A program made the translations under genes and the position numbers. Of a stretch of 64,000 bases of DNA, positions 27,581 through 36,091 are shown one piece after another. The stretch is taken from positions 248,001-312,000 of the forward strand of contig NZ_JAHRCU010000003.1 of the NCBI RefSeq assembly GCF_019083995.1. Direction: 5' to 3'. How positions within the stretch are numbered: position 1 is the stretch's first letter; the number at the start of each line of letters is the position of its first letter. Source of the stretch: Roseococcus sp. SDR. Its GTDB lineage: Bacteria > Pseudomonadota > Alphaproteobacteria > Acetobacterales > Acetobacteraceae. Below the pieces are notes generated by a model. That model ran no database searches. It was not told the origin of the DNA and saw nothing but the letters and a program-made list of their open reading frames with translations.

Positions 27581-28068
27581 CACGCCGCAGCACGCGCCTC
27601 CTCATCGCCGGCGCTGCCGCCCTGCTGGCGTTTCTCGTTGATCAGGCCACCAAGCTCTGGGCGCTGGAGGCACTCTGGCCGCCTTATCAGGTGGTGGTTG
27701 AGGTGCTGCCGGTCTGGAATCTGCGCCTCGGCTTCAACACCGGCGTCACCTTCGGGATGTTCCGCGACAGCGCCGCCGGCGCGGTCTGGGCGCTGGTGCT
27801 GGTGAAGCTCGGCGTCGTTGCCGTGCTGCTGCGATGGCTGTGGCGCGGCGAGAGGCGACTGGAGGCCTTTGCGCTCGGCCTCGTGATCGGCGGCGCGCTC
27901 GGCAATGTGCTCGACCGCGTGCGGATCGGCGCGGTGGTGGACTTCCTCGACTGGCATTACCGCGGCTGGCACTGGCCCACTTTCAACATGGCCGATGTCG
28001 CCATCGTCTGCGGCGTGGCGCTGCTGCTGTTCGCCAGCTTGCGCGGCACCACGCCACGGACGCCCTGA
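27577..28068 (+). CDS. lspA: Lipoprotein signal peptidase (signal peptidase II)
   Basis: 163-aa inner membrane aspartyl protease that cleaves prolipoproteins. Four spans and the family motifs are visible: FLVDQATKLWALEAL, LGFNTGVTFGMF, GGALGNVLDRVRIGAVVDFL (first catalytic Asp in GNVLDR) and FNMADVAIVCG (second catalytic Asp). ATG 27577 overlaps the ccdA stop (ATGA). Extra lspA copies are common in metal resistance islands next to CPx ATPases; whether a second housekeeping copy exists in this genome cannot be seen here. Confidence 0.95.
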   Translation: MTRRSTRLLIAGAAALLAFLVDQATKLWALEALWPPYQVVVEVLPVWNLRLGFNTGVTFGMFRDSAAGAVWALVLVKLGVVAVLLRWLWRGERRLEAFALGLVIGGALGNVLDRVRIGAVVDFLDWHYRGWHWPTFNMADVAIVCGVALLLFASLRGTTPRTP

Positions 28069-28083
28069 CCGCGTCGCGCCATC

Positions 28084-28119
28084 GCCTAAGGGAGCGCGCG
28101 GAACCGCTGGCCCTAAGGC
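28084..28119. terminator. Imperfect hairpin between convergent lspA and DUF2933-like gene
   Basis: GCCTAAGGG (28084-28092) and CCCTAAGGC (28111-28119) can pair with one mismatch across an 18-nt loop. It lies between the convergent ends of lspA and the minus-strand mini-gene, so it may act as a bidirectional terminator. No clear T-run. Confidence 0.35.
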
Positions 28120-28214
28120 TCGCGCAGCCTCAAAAAAGCCGTCACCAGCAGAAAGCCGATCACTGCCACGCCAAAGGGCGTGCGCCACCAGGTGGTGCGG
28201 GCTCCGTTCTTCAT
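28113..28214 (-). CDS. Mini membrane protein, DUF2933-like (33 aa)
   Basis: Reading leftward from ATG 28214 the product is MKNGARTTWWRTPFGVAVIG followed by FLLVTAFLRLREP and a stop. The pattern of a polar start, WW-RTP-x-G and a single hydrophobic span matches DUF2933 proteins, small membrane proteins found in copper and heavy-metal loci, but it is shorter than usual. AGG lies about 7 nt upstream of the start. It ends a probable minus-strand operon with the DUF411 and DUF305 genes. Confidence 0.65.
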   Translation of the reverse strand: MKNGARTTWWRTPFGVAVIGFLLVTAFLRLREP

Positions 28215-28233
28215 GATCCTCGGCTTGGTTTTC

Positions 28234-28698
28234 TCACACTGGCAGGGCGCCGCGCATGCGCAGCCAGGGGGCGCGGCTGCCATCGGCGCGCCAGGCGATC
28301 ACGTCGTAGGTGTCAGGCGCGCGCCCCGGTACCTCCATCCCCGGCGTGCCGATCGGCATCTCGGGCACCGCCAGGCCGACGATCCCGGCAGGCCGCTCGG
28401 CAAGGGCCCGGCGGATCGCCATTCCTGGGACGTGCCCCTCGATGGCGAGCCAGCCGGCCGCGCGCGCCGCGTGGCAGGAGAGCAAGTCGGCGGGCGTGCC
28501 AAGCATTCGTCTGAACGGCGCCACCGACGGGACCACGCGGTCGGTCACTGCGAAACCCTCGGCGCGGAGGTGATCCACCCAGCCGCCGCAGCAGCCGCAG
28601 TACGGGTCGCGCCAGACTTCCGCCAGCTCGCGCCGCTGCGCGATCGCAGACGACGCGAGCGCAGAGCACGCCACGACGAGTTTGAAGCGACGCTGCAT
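28234..28698 (-). CDS. DUF411 family periplasmic metal-binding protein
   Basis: 154 aa: signal peptide (MQRRFKLVVACSALASSAIA, about 20 residues) followed by a domain opening with VWRDPYCGCCGGWVDHLRAE, whose clustered Cys (CGCC) is the DUF411 hallmark, and closing with PGMEVPGRAPDTYDVIAWRA. DUF411 proteins (for example CopG of copper resistance loci) bind copper through this Cys cluster and may reduce or pass it on in the periplasm. The second half contains a further Cys (LLSCHAARAAGWLAIEGHVP) expected to complete the site. Divergent from nothing; lies 4 bp after the DUF305 gene. Confidence 0.92.
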   Translation of the reverse strand: MQRRFKLVVACSALASSAIAQRRELAEVWRDPYCGCCGGWVDHLRAEGFAVTDRVVPSVAPFRRMLGTPADLLSCHAARAAGWLAIEGHVPGMAIRRALAERPAGIVGLAVPEMPIGTPGMEVPGRAPDTYDVIAWRADGSRAPWLRMRGALPV

Positions 28699-28702
28699 TG
28701 CG

Positions 28703-29119
28703 TCACCGCGCCGGCAGGCGGACCAGGATCGCCCGCATCTGGGCGATCTCGCGCTCCTGGTCGCGGATGATGGATTCGGCCAGCGCCCGCACCTCAGGGT
28801 CTCGGCCGTGCTCCAGGACCACGCGCGCCATATCGATGGCCCCCTGGTGGTGCGGGATCATGCCGGCCACGAAGTCGCGGTCCGCAAGGCCGCTGAAGGC
28901 GATGTTCATGTCCCGGTGCATCTTCTCGTTGGCCGCGATGAAGGCGCGGGTGGAGGGGGAGGCGCTCGCGGGCGCCTGCGTGTGATTTTGGCCACCACGC
29001 CCCTGCATCATGCCGCCGCCGTGCCCAGGGCCGTTGTGGGGTTGCGCCTGTGCGAACATGTATGCTCCGACGCCGGCGAGACCCACAGCGGCGAAGGCGA
29101 TCAAAGCAAAACGGCGCAT
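28703..29119 (-). CDS. DUF305 family periplasmic protein
   Basis: 138 aa: N-terminal signal peptide or anchor ([20 protein letters not shown]), a Gly/His/Met-rich stretch ([18 protein letters not shown], about 32-48) and a ferritin-like helical DUF305 domain with the conserved [20 protein letters not shown] and the final helix [16 protein letters not shown]305 proteins are common in copper tolerance loci; His/Met residues at MIPHHQ probably bind metal. First gene of the minus-strand group with DUF411 and DUF2933. Confidence 0.92.
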   Translation of the reverse strand: MRRFALIAFAAVGLAGVGAYMFAQAQPHNGPGHGGGMMQGRGGQNHTQAPASASPSTRAFIAANEKMHRDMNIAFSGLADRDFVAGMIPHHQGAIDMARVVLEHGRDPEVRALAESIIRDQEREIAQMRAILVRLPAR

Positions 29120-29430
29120 GCTGCGCTCTCCTTTTTCAATGCAGCGTGACCCTGCCCCACGCGACGCGACAAAGCTTCTTTGTCCTGTGACAAATCATGT
29201 CGGGGCCCTGCGGCGTGCGGTCTCTTCGAGCGCGCGCGCCCTGAAACCCGCCCAGCCGTAGCGACCTACCCGACGCTGACAACAAATGCGCCATGATTCG
29301 GTCTGCCCCCCGCAGCGGCCCGCCGTAACCACCATGTCATCATTTGTTATGCTCCTGACGCCATGTGACAGCGGCTTCTGGGCATACCCACTGCACGGCA
29401 ATTCGCCGGACAGAAGAGGAAAGCCAGACC
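29120..29430. promoter_or_regulatory. Divergent regulatory region with palindromes
   Basis: This 311-bp gene-free stretch separates the DUF305 gene (leftward) from a secreted-protein gene (rightward) and is AT-richer than its surroundings. It holds a perfect palindrome GACAAAG-CTT-CTTTGTC (29168-29184) and a perfect 8-bp inverted pair AACAAATG (29281-29288) and CATTTGTT (29341-29348), plus TGACAAAT near 29188. These are candidate operator sites; the regulator is unknown, the copper-type two-component regulator at 31776-32528 being one candidate. Confidence 0.45.
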
Positions 29431-29751
29431 ATGTTCCGCAGCTTGATCGTCGCCGCCACGCTCGTCTCCGGGGCCGCCCTGGCGCAACCCGCCTACGACA
29501 TCCGCTCGATCCCCGGCGGCGTCCAGGGCAATGCGCCCGCCCATGTACATGAGTCGGAAGACGGCACGCCGGTCATTCATCGCCCCGAGACCCCGGCGAA
29601 CCGCGCCGTGACGGCCGGTCCCGGCAGCCTCCAGGGCGGCGGGGATGATGCGTCCGTGACCCGCACCGGCCCCGGCCGCGGCACGTTCGGCGGTGACCGC
29701 GCCGCGATCGTCATCGGCAATGAGGATGGCGGGCCCGTCATCATCCGCTGA
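29431..29751 (+). CDS. Secreted protein of unknown function (106 aa)
   Basis: MFRSLIVAATLVSGAALAQ is a clear signal peptide with cleavage after AQ. The mature part is Gly/Pro/Asp-rich (YDIRSIPGGVQGNAPAHVHE, then RPETPANRAVTAGPGSLQGG) without Cys and is probably disordered in part. No family recognised. AGAGGAAAG (29413-29421) serves as the ribosome site. It is followed by a hairpin (29764-29789), and its neighbours are metal-response genes, so a periplasmic metal-binding or envelope stress role is possible but unsupported by motif. Confidence 0.7.
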   Translation: MFRSLIVAATLVSGAALAQPAYDIRSIPGGVQGNAPAHVHESEDGTPVIHRPETPANRAVTAGPGSLQGGGDDASVTRTGPGRGTFGGDRAAIVIGNEDGGPVIIR

Positions 29752-29763
29752 GCCGATCGTCTC

Positions 29764-29789
29764 CCGCGGCAGGCATCGGCCTGCCGTGG
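29764..29789 (+). terminator. Hairpin after the 106-aa secreted protein gene
   Basis: CGGCAGGC (29767-29774) and GCCTGCCG (29779-29786) pair perfectly around loop ATCG; the stem extends to 11 bp with one G-T pair. It follows the gene stop by about 12 bp. There is no T-run, so termination strength is uncertain. Confidence 0.5.
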
Positions 29790-29856
29790 CGGGGCGCGGC
29801 GGACGCAGCAGGCCGCGCCTCATCACCACGCTGCAAATCGGTCATAGGAGCGTTCA

Positions 29857-30468
29857 ATGATCCGAGGAATCCTTCTGGCCGCTACCGCCGTCGCGGCGAT
29901 CGGCGCCACGCCACAGGCACAAGCGCAATCCGGCGACGCGACCTGGCAGTTCCGCTGCCCGGCCGCCGGCACCGCCGTCGAGCAGTCGAGCGGCACCACG
30001 CTGCGCTTCCGTGGCCCGGCATCCACCAACCCGGGCGAATGCATAATGGCGGGCAACCAGCGCCGCTTCATGGGCTACTGGCGGGTGGACGAGGGCTTCT
30101 ACAACGCGGCGGGGCCACGCCTTGCCTCGGCGTTCGCCAATGGCATCAACCTCGCCAACGTCCAGCCGCTGGAATTCACCTATTTCGGCATCAATCGTTC
30201 GAATGACAGCATCCAGATCATGGAGCGCTGGACTGCGGCGGCTGGAGGCGCCGTCACGACGCCGGCCAGCACCTTCGACACGGTCCGGGTGGACCGGTAT
30301 TTCAACGTCGTCGGTTCATCCTTCCAGTACACCCAGTCGGTGTGGTTCGATCGCGCGACCAATGTGCCGGTCCGGGCCAACATCGAGCACCGGAACTTCG
30401 TTCAGGCACCGACGCTGGTGAACTGGGTGGCCTTCGACGTGACGCGCCCGCAAACCCCTTCACGTTGA
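29857..30468 (+). CDS. Secreted protein of unknown function (203 aa)
   Basis: Signal peptide MIRGILLAATAVAAIGATPQ to about residue 24 (cleavage near AQAQ), preceded by AGGAG at 29847-29851. The mature protein is beta-rich with two Cys (FRCPAAGTAVEQ and GECIMAGNQRR) that could form a disulfide, and repeated aromatic strands (FMGYWRVDEGFYNAAG, LEFTYFGINRSNDSI, VWFDRATNVPVRANIEHRNF), suggesting a lipocalin-like or beta-sandwich fold. I recognise no family. It ends at a strong bidirectional hairpin facing the sensor kinase gene. Confidence 0.72.
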   Translation: MIRGILLAATAVAAIGATPQAQAQSGDATWQFRCPAAGTAVEQSSGTTLRFRGPASTNPGECIMAGNQRRFMGYWRVDEGFYNAAGPRLASAFANGINLANVQPLEFTYFGINRSNDSIQIMERWTAAAGGAVTTPASTFDTVRVDRYFNVVGSSFQYTQSVWFDRATNVPVRANIEHRNFVQAPTLVNWVAFDVTRPQTPSR

Positions 30469-30476
30469 GTGCAACC

Positions 30477-30503
30477 GGCGCGCGGGCCATTCATCCGCGC
30501 GCC
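30477..30503. terminator. Bidirectional terminator between convergent genes
   Basis: GGCGCGCGG (30477-30485) pairs perfectly with CCGCGCGCC (30495-30503) around a 9-nt loop, with TTC on the right. It sits between the end of the rightward secreted-protein gene and the end of the leftward kinase gene. Confidence 0.7.
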
Positions 30504-30504
30504 T

Positions 30505-31779
30505 TCATCCCCGCAGCTTCACCCGCACCAGCAGCCCGCCGGCCGGCGCCTGCGCCAAGGTGAGGGAGCCGCCCTCGCCCGCGGCGAAGCGCTGCGCGAT
30601 GGTCAGGCCCAGGCCCACGCCGCTGCCGCCGCGCGCGGCGTCGAGACGCACGAAGGGCGAGACCGCGCGCTCGAACTCGGTCGGGGGAATGCCGGTTCCG
30701 GCATCGGCGATGTCCGTCACCCAGCCATCCGCCGTGGCGGTCAGCGTGATCGTCACGGGCGGCGCGCCATGCTGGAACGCGTTGTTCAGCAGGTTGCTGA
30801 AGGCCCGCTTCGCCGCAAGGCGCCGCAACGGCAGCACGGCCTGCGCGGGGCCGTGATAGGTCACGTCATGCCCAGCATCGGCGGCGTCATCGGCCAAGGT
30901 TTGGAGGATGGCAGCAAGGTTCGTCGGCACCGTCGGTTCGGCGTCACGGCCTTCGCGGAAGTACTCCAGCGTGCGGCTGACCATGGCCTCCATTTCCGTG
31001 ATGTCGGCCTCCATCCGCGTGCGTTCCTCGCCCTCATCCAGGAAGCTGGCCCGCAGCTTGAGCCGCGCTAGCGGCGTGCGCAGATCGTGACTGAGCGAGG
31101 CCAGTGCCTCCGTCCGGTCCTCGATCAGCCGCGCGATACGCCCCTGCATGGCATTGAAGGCGATAGCGGCATGTTGGACTTCCACCGGGCCGTCGGTGGC
31201 CAGCATCACGGGTCGCGGGTCCCGCCCCACGCGGTCCGCCGCCTCGGCCAGGCGGCGCAGCGGCCTTGTCATCCAGCGCACGACAGGCACAGCGACAAGG
31301 CCGATGCCGATGGCCATCGCCAGCATCGAGAACAGGCCGCCATTGTCGACCGCAAGGCGAGGGTGCTCATGCGGCGTGAGGGAGAACACGATCCAGCCGC
31401 CGCCACTGGCCGGAACAGCACCCAGAGCGACATCCCCCGCCTGGCCGGCCCGTGCCCCTTCACCCAGCCGTGCTACCAGCTCGGCGAGGGTCGCCTGCGG
31501 TGCTTCCGCAGCCGGAGGTGCCTGCTGGACCCAATGCAGTTGCAATCCAGGCAATGACAAGCCATGGACGGCCGCGTCGCGCTCTCGCCCGTCGCGCTCA
31601 ACCGCCAACGCGCGCGCGGCCTGGATGCGTTCGGCGTGGCGCGCATCGACTGCGGCCATCTCGACGCCATGCAGGGCGTGTTCATGAATGACAACGCTGC
31701 CGACATGCAGCATCGTCAGGCCACCCAGCATCACCAAGAGAGTGCGGCCCGCCAGGCTCGCCGGCCAGAGCCGCCTCAC
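30505..31779 (-). CDS. Sensor histidine kinase (EnvZ/CusS-like)
   Basis: 424 aa inner membrane kinase: first span (SLAGRTLLVMLGGLTMLHVG, about residues 7-27), periplasmic sensor region (about 30-155), second span (MLAMAIGIGLVAVPVV, about 152-167), HAMP, HisKA with LSHDLRTPLARLKLR (phosphorylated His at about 239), and HATPase with N-box FSNLLNNAFQHG, G1 DAGTGIPP and G2 GSGVGLGLTIA. Its start overlaps the stop of the response regulator gene (ATGA), making a cognate pair at the end of the metal efflux operon. The short sensor domain lacks an obvious metal motif, though it has His-containing stretches (PHEHPRL). Confidence 0.93.
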   Translation of the reverse strand: MRRLWPASLAGRTLLVMLGGLTMLHVGSVVIHEHALHGVEMAAVDARHAERIQAARALAVERDGRERDAAVHGLSLPGLQLHWVQQAPPAAEAPQATLAELVARLGEGARAGQAGDVALGAVPASGGGWIVFSLTPHEHPRLAVDNGGLFSMLAMAIGIGLVAVPVVRWMTRPLRRLAEAADRVGRDPRPVMLATDGPVEVQHAAIAFNAMQGRIARLIEDRTEALASLSHDLRTPLARLKLRASFLDEGEERTRMEADITEMEAMVSRTLEYFREGRDAEPTVPTNLAAILQTLADDAADAGHDVTYHGPAQAVLPLRRLAAKRAFSNLLNNAFQHGAPPVTITLTATADGWVTDIADAGTGIPPTEFERAVSPFVRLDAARGGSGVGLGLTIAQRFAAGEGGSLTLAQAPAGGLLVRVKLRG

Positions 31780-32528
31780 TCGCGCGTCACCGGCGGCACA
31801 AAGACATAGCCGCTGCCGCGCACCGTCTTGATGATGGCTGGGCTCGTCTCATCCGGCTCGATCTTGCGGCGCAGGCGGCTGACCTGAACGTCGACGGCGC
31901 GATCGGAAGTGTCCACGCTCATGCGGCGCTTGGCCACCTCCATCAGTTGCTCCCGACTGAGCACTCGCTGCGGATGCTCCAGGAAAGCCAGGAGCAAGTC
32001 GTGCTCGGCGCCGGAGAGATCGACGATCACCCCGGCTGGCGAAGTGAGTTCACGCGCCTTGAGATCAAGCGACCATCCCGCGAAGATCAGCCGTCGTGCC
32101 TTCGCCACGCTGTCCCCGGGGTCCATCATCGTGCGGCGCAGCAAGGCGCGCACACGAGCGACGAATTCGCGCGGCGCGAACGGCTTTGCCACGTAATCAT
32201 CGGCCCCGATCTCCAGACCCACCACGCGGTCCGTCTCATCGGCCCGCGCCGTCAGCATGATGATCGGGACCTGGCTCTGCGCGCGAAGCCGGCGGCAGAG
32301 GTCGAAGCCGGAGACGCCGGGCAGCATCACGTCCAACACCACCAGGTCCGGCGGCGTGATCGCGTCGTTAATCACCTCGAACATTTCCCGACCGTCCCTT
32401 GCGGTGGAGACGCGGAAACCGGCTTCGCGCAGCAGGCGCGCGACCAGGGCGCGCATCTCGCCATCATCCTCGACGATGAGGAGGTGCGCCTCCGGGTCGA
32501 GCAAGCGCTGGTCGCGCTCCTGAATCAC
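31776..32528 (-). CDS. OmpR-family response regulator (metal efflux operon)
   Basis: 250 aa. Receiver (about residues 14-130) with intact acidic pair EDDGE, phosphoacceptor Asp in LVVLDVMLPGVSG, T in MLTARADE and Lys in YVAKPFAPRE; C-terminal winged helix (about 155-248) with SGAEHDLLLAFLEHPQRVLS and VDVQVSRLRRKIE. It is the cognate regulator of the kinase that follows by ATGA overlap, and its start overlaps the stop of the periplasmic protein gene. Probably controls the tolC-adaptor-RND operon of which it is part, in the manner of CusR or CzcR. Confidence 0.94.
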   Translation of the reverse strand: MIQERDQRLLDPEAHLLIVEDDGEMRALVARLLREAGFRVSTARDGREMFEVINDAITPPDLVVLDVMLPGVSGFDLCRRLRAQSQVPIIMLTARADETDRVVGLEIGADDYVAKPFAPREFVARVRALLRRTMMDPGDSVAKARRLIFAGWSLDLKARELTSPAGVIVDLSGAEHDLLLAFLEHPQRVLSREQLMEVAKRRMSVDTSDRAVDVQVSRLRRKIEPDETSPAIIKTVRGSGYVFVPPVTRE

Positions 32529-32920
32529 GGGATCGCCGCGAAACGCACCGAACGCTGGGGCTGGCCGGGCAGTGTCAACGTTGCCACCACGCGCAGACCA
32601 CGGGCGGGGATGTCGCCCCGACCCACCAGGTAGGCGTCACCGGCGCCAGGTTCCAGCCGCACCGTCTGCTGCCGTCCCTGCGCCTGCACGACGACGCTGC
32701 CAGTGGCGCCACGCGCGCTAGTCGGGCGGTCCTGCTCGTCGAGCACATAGATGCGGAGCTCGCCCGCCTGCACCACCAGCTCGACATGGCGGGTGCCGAC
32801 CTCCCCGATGGTCCCGCCATTCGGGCCGGGCGCGTGGGTGTGCGCGTGGGGTTGGCCTTGTGCCAGGGCGGCGCCCGGCAGAGCGAGAAGACCTGTGATG
32901 ATGAGGGTGCGTCGGTTCAT
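32525..32920 (-). CDS. Periplasmic His-rich protein of unknown function (metal locus)
   Basis: 131 aa: signal peptide MNRRTLIITGLLALPGAALA, then a His-rich start (QGQPHAHTHAPGPNGGTIGE) and a beta-rich domain (HVELVVQAGELRIYVLDEQD, AYLVGRGDIPARGLRVVATL). The H-x-H-x-H stretch followed by PNGG is often seen in periplasmic proteins of CzcCBA-type loci, where a metal-buffering role is likely. Ribosome site GGAGGA lies upstream of the start. It lies between the RND pump and the response regulator in the same transcript. Confidence 0.78.
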   Translation of the reverse strand: MNRRTLIITGLLALPGAALAQGQPHAHTHAPGPNGGTIGEVGTRHVELVVQAGELRIYVLDEQDRPTSARGATGSVVVQAQGRQQTVRLEPGAGDAYLVGRGDIPARGLRVVATLTLPGQPQRSVRFAAIP

Positions 32921-32938
32921 GAGATGATCCTCCAGGGT

Positions 32939-35900
32939 TCAAAAGGTTTCGGGAACGGCGCCAGCCGGGGCGGCGTGGCGCGCCGCCTCCGCCTCCGCCC
33001 GCAGCCGCTCCAGTGCCGGGCGGCCGAAGCGGTGGAACAGGATGGGCGTGACGAAAGTGTCCAGCAGGGTGGCACTGACCAGCCCGCCCAGGATGGTGAC
33101 GGCGACGGGATGCAGGATTTCCTTCCCCGGCGCGTCGGCACCGATGGTGAGCGGGATCAGCGCCAGCCCGGCGGACAACGCCGTCATCAGCACCGGCGTG
33201 AGCCGTTCGGCCGAGCCGCGCAGCACCAGCGCCAAGCCCCATTTCTCGCCCTCATGCAGGGCAAGATTAAGGTAGTGGCTGATCTTGAGGATGCCGTTGC
33301 GCGCGGCGATGCCGGTCAGTGTCACGAAGCCCACCAGCGTCGCCACCGAGAGCGGCTGCCCGGCGATCCAGATCGCCACCACCGCGCCGATCAGCGCCAG
33401 CGGCACGTTGCCCATGATGATGAGCGCCAGCGTCGCCGAGCGGTAGCGCGAATACAGCACGGTGAAGATCATCGCCATCGAGAGCAGCCCCAGCAGGCCG
33501 ATGGTCTGCATCGCTTCCTCCTGCGCCTGGAAGGTGCCCTCCAGGCTGGTGGAATAGCCGGGCGGCAGCTCGATGCGCGCCAGCTCGGCGCGGATGCCGG
33601 CCACGGCCTGCGCCATGTCCACCCGGCCGTCGGTGTTGGCCTGCACCACGATGCGGCGACGCGCGCCCTCGCGCAGCACCTGGTTGGGGCCGTCCGCATC
33701 CTCGACGCGGGCCAGCATGCGCAGCGGCACACGGCCGCCGGGCGTCTCGATCAGCGCGTCGGCGAGCCGGTCCGTCGTGCGGTCGGTGTCGGCGAGGCGC
33801 ATCACCAGGTCATAGCGGCGCGAGCCTTCGAGGATCTGACTCACCACCACGCCGCCTGTCAGCGCCTGCATCTTCTCCAGGATCGCCGCAGTCGAAACCC
33901 CGTAGAGCGAGGCGCGCTCGTGGTCGATGGCGATGCGCAGTTGCGGCACCCGCACCTGACGCTCCAGTTGCAGGTCCACAAGGCCCGGGACATTGGCGGC
34001 CAGGCGGACGCGGATGGTCTCGGCCAGGGCACGCAGCGTGTCGAGGTCGTCGCCGAACACCTTGAGCGCGATCTGCGCCTGCACGCCGGAGAGCATATGC
34101 TCCAACCGGTGGCTGATCGGCTGTCCGATGGAGACGGCGCCGGGCAGCACCGCTAGGCGGTCGCGCAGGTCGCCCAGCACCTCGGCGCGGGAGCGCGCGC
34201 TGGGGGCGAGGTCCACATCGAGTTCCGAGCGGTGCACGCCCTCGGCATGCTCATCCAGCTCGGCGCGGCCGGTGCGGCGGCCCACACCGCGCACCTCCGG
34301 CACCTGCCGCACGATGTTCTCCGCCGCGCGGCCGAGTTCGCTGGACTGGTTGAGCGAGATGCCGGGCTGGAAGGTCAGCGAGATGAGCACGGTGCCCTCG
34401 TTAAAGGGCGGCAGGAAGAGGCGCGGCAGGAAGGGCACCGAGGCCGCAGCCGCCAGAACCGCGGCGCCCGCCACGCCCAGTACCGCCCCGCGCCGCGCGA
34501 AGGCCCAGCGCAGCAGCCGGTCGTTCAGCGCCTTCAGCTTGCGCACAAGCCAGCCCTCATGCTGGCCCAGGTTCTTCATGCGCGGCAGCAGGAAGTAGCA
34601 CAGTACGGGGGTGACGGTGATGGACACGATCAGCGACGCCAGGATCGCCACGATGTAGGCGATGCCGAGCGGAGCGAAGAGCCGCCCCTCGATGCCCGTC
34701 AGGGCAAACAGCGGCAGGAACACCAGGATGATGATGGCCGTGGCGTAGACGATGCCCGAGCGGACCTCCATGCTCGCCGCGGCGATCACCTGCAGGATGG
34801 GTGCAGGCTTTTCGGCGTGCCGGTTCTCGCCGAGCCTGCGAAACACGTTCTCCACATCCACCACCGCGTCATCCACCAATTCACCCACGGCGATGGCAAT
34901 CCCGCCCAGCGTCATCGTGTTGATGGAGATGCCGATCCAAGAGAACACGATCACCGAGAGCAGGATGGAAAGCGGGATCGCCAACAGCGAGATCGCCGTG
35001 GTCCGCACATTCAGCAGGAAGGCAAACAGCACGATGGCGACGACCACTGCGGCCTCGGCCAGCACGACCTGGAGGTTGCGGATCGAGGTCTCGATGAAGT
35101 TGGCCTGGCGGAACTTCACCCGGTCCGCCCGCACGCCGCGCGGCATGGCGGATTGCAGGTCCGCCAGCGCCGCCTCGACCGCCCGGGTCAGACGAATGGT
35201 GTCGGCGCCGGGCTGCTTCTGGATGCCCAGGATGACGGCATTGCCGCCATCCACGCCGGCATCGCCACGGCGGAAGCGGGCGCCGAAATCCACCTCCGCC
35301 ACCTGGCGAAGAAGGATGGCCTGCCCTTCGCGGAAGCCCACGGGCGCATTGCGCAAATCCTCCAGCGAGGTGGTGCGGCCCAGATTGCGGATCAGGAATT
35401 CGCGTCCCGACTGGTCCACGTACCCACCGCCGGCATTCGTACCGAACTGCCGCAGCGCCGCCTGCAGCGCCTCGAAGTCGATGTTGAGCGCGTTGAGCCT
35501 ATGCAGGTCCGGCATCACGCGGAACTGCCGCACCTCGCCGCCGATCGGGATCACCTGGGAAACGCCGGCGATGGTCAGCAGCCGCGGTCGCATCACCCAA
35601 TCGGCCAGCGTGCGCAATTCCATCGCGGAGACCGAGCCATCCGCCGGCGCGGTCATCGCCACCAGCATGATCTCGCCCATGATGGAGGAGACGGGCGCCA
35701 TCACCGGCTGCACCCGCGGCGGCAATTGTCCGGCGATCTGCCCCAGGCGCTCATTCACCTGCTGGCGGGCGCGCCAGATATCCGCACCCCAGTCGAATTC
35801 GACGAACACGATGGACAGGCCGACCGAGGAGACAGAGCGCACGCGCGTGACGCCCGGCAGTCCGTTCACCGCCGTTTCGATGGGGAAGGAGACGAGCTGT

Positions 35901-36088
35901 TCCGCCTCCTCCGGCGCCATGCCCTCGGCCTCCGTCATCAGCACGACGGTGGGCTTGTTCAGATCGGGGAAGACATCCACCGGCATGCGCGTGAGCGTCC
36001 AGGCGCCGTAGACCGTGACGAGCATTGCCGCAACCAGCACGAAGAGCCGGTTGCGGAGCGAGAAGGTGACGAGGGTGTTGAACAACAT
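32939..36088 (-). CDS. Heavy-metal efflux RND pump (CzcA/CusA family)
   Basis: 1049-aa inner membrane proton antiporter that drives metal export through a tripartite complex. Typical features: first span near residues 12-30; MPVDVFPDLNKPTVVLMTEA; VTRVRSVSSVGLSIVFVEFD; the TM4 region GGIAIAVGELVDDAVVDVEN with Asp pairs for proton transfer; the repeat half with LLGLLSMAMIFTVLYSRYRS and GFVTLTGIAARNGILKISHY; C-terminal ATLLDTFVTPILFHRFGR. The exact metal cannot be read: the TM4 motif departs from the classic CzcA and CusA forms. It follows the adaptor gene by 3 bp. Confidence 0.95.
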   Translation of the reverse strand: MLFNTLVTFSLRNRLFVLVAAMLVTVYGAWTLTRMPVDVFPDLNKPTVVLMTEAEGMAPEEAEQLVSFPIETAVNGLPGVTRVRSVSSVGLSIVFVEFDWGADIWRARQQVNERLGQIAGQLPPRVQPVMAPVSSIMGEIMLVAMTAPADGSVSAMELRTLADWVMRPRLLTIAGVSQVIPIGGEVRQFRVMPDLHRLNALNIDFEALQAALRQFGTNAGGGYVDQSGREFLIRNLGRTTSLEDLRNAPVGFREGQAILLRQVAEVDFGARFRRGDAGVDGGNAVILGIQKQPGADTIRLTRAVEAALADLQSAMPRGVRADRVKFRQANFIETSIRNLQVVLAEAAVVVAIVLFAFLLNVRTTAISLLAIPLSILLSVIVFSWIGISINTMTLGGIAIAVGELVDDAVVDVENVFRRLGENRHAEKPAPILQVIAAASMEVRSGIVYATAIIILVFLPLFALTGIEGRLFAPLGIAYIVAILASLIVSITVTPVLCYFLLPRMKNLGQHEGWLVRKLKALNDRLLRWAFARRGAVLGVAGAAVLAAAASVPFLPRLFLPPFNEGTVLISLTFQPGISLNQSSELGRAAENIVRQVPEVRGVGRRTGRAELDEHAEGVHRSELDVDLAPSARSRAEVLGDLRDRLAVLPGAVSIGQPISHRLEHMLSGVQAQIALKVFGDDLDTLRALAETIRVRLAANVPGLVDLQLERQVRVPQLRIAIDHERASLYGVSTAAILEKMQALTGGVVVSQILEGSRRYDLVMRLADTDRTTDRLADALIETPGGRVPLRMLARVEDADGPNQVLREGARRRIVVQANTDGRVDMAQAVAGIRAELARIELPPGYSTSLEGTFQAQEEAMQTIGLLGLLSMAMIFTVLYSRYRSATLALIIMGNVPLALIGAVVAIWIAGQPLSVATLVGFVTLTGIAARNGILKISHYLNLALHEGEKWGLALVLRGSAERLTPVLMTALSAGLALIPLTIGADAPGKEILHPVAVTILGGLVSATLLDTFVTPILFHRFGRPALERLRAEAEAARHAAPAGAVPETF

Positions 36089-36091
36089 GGC

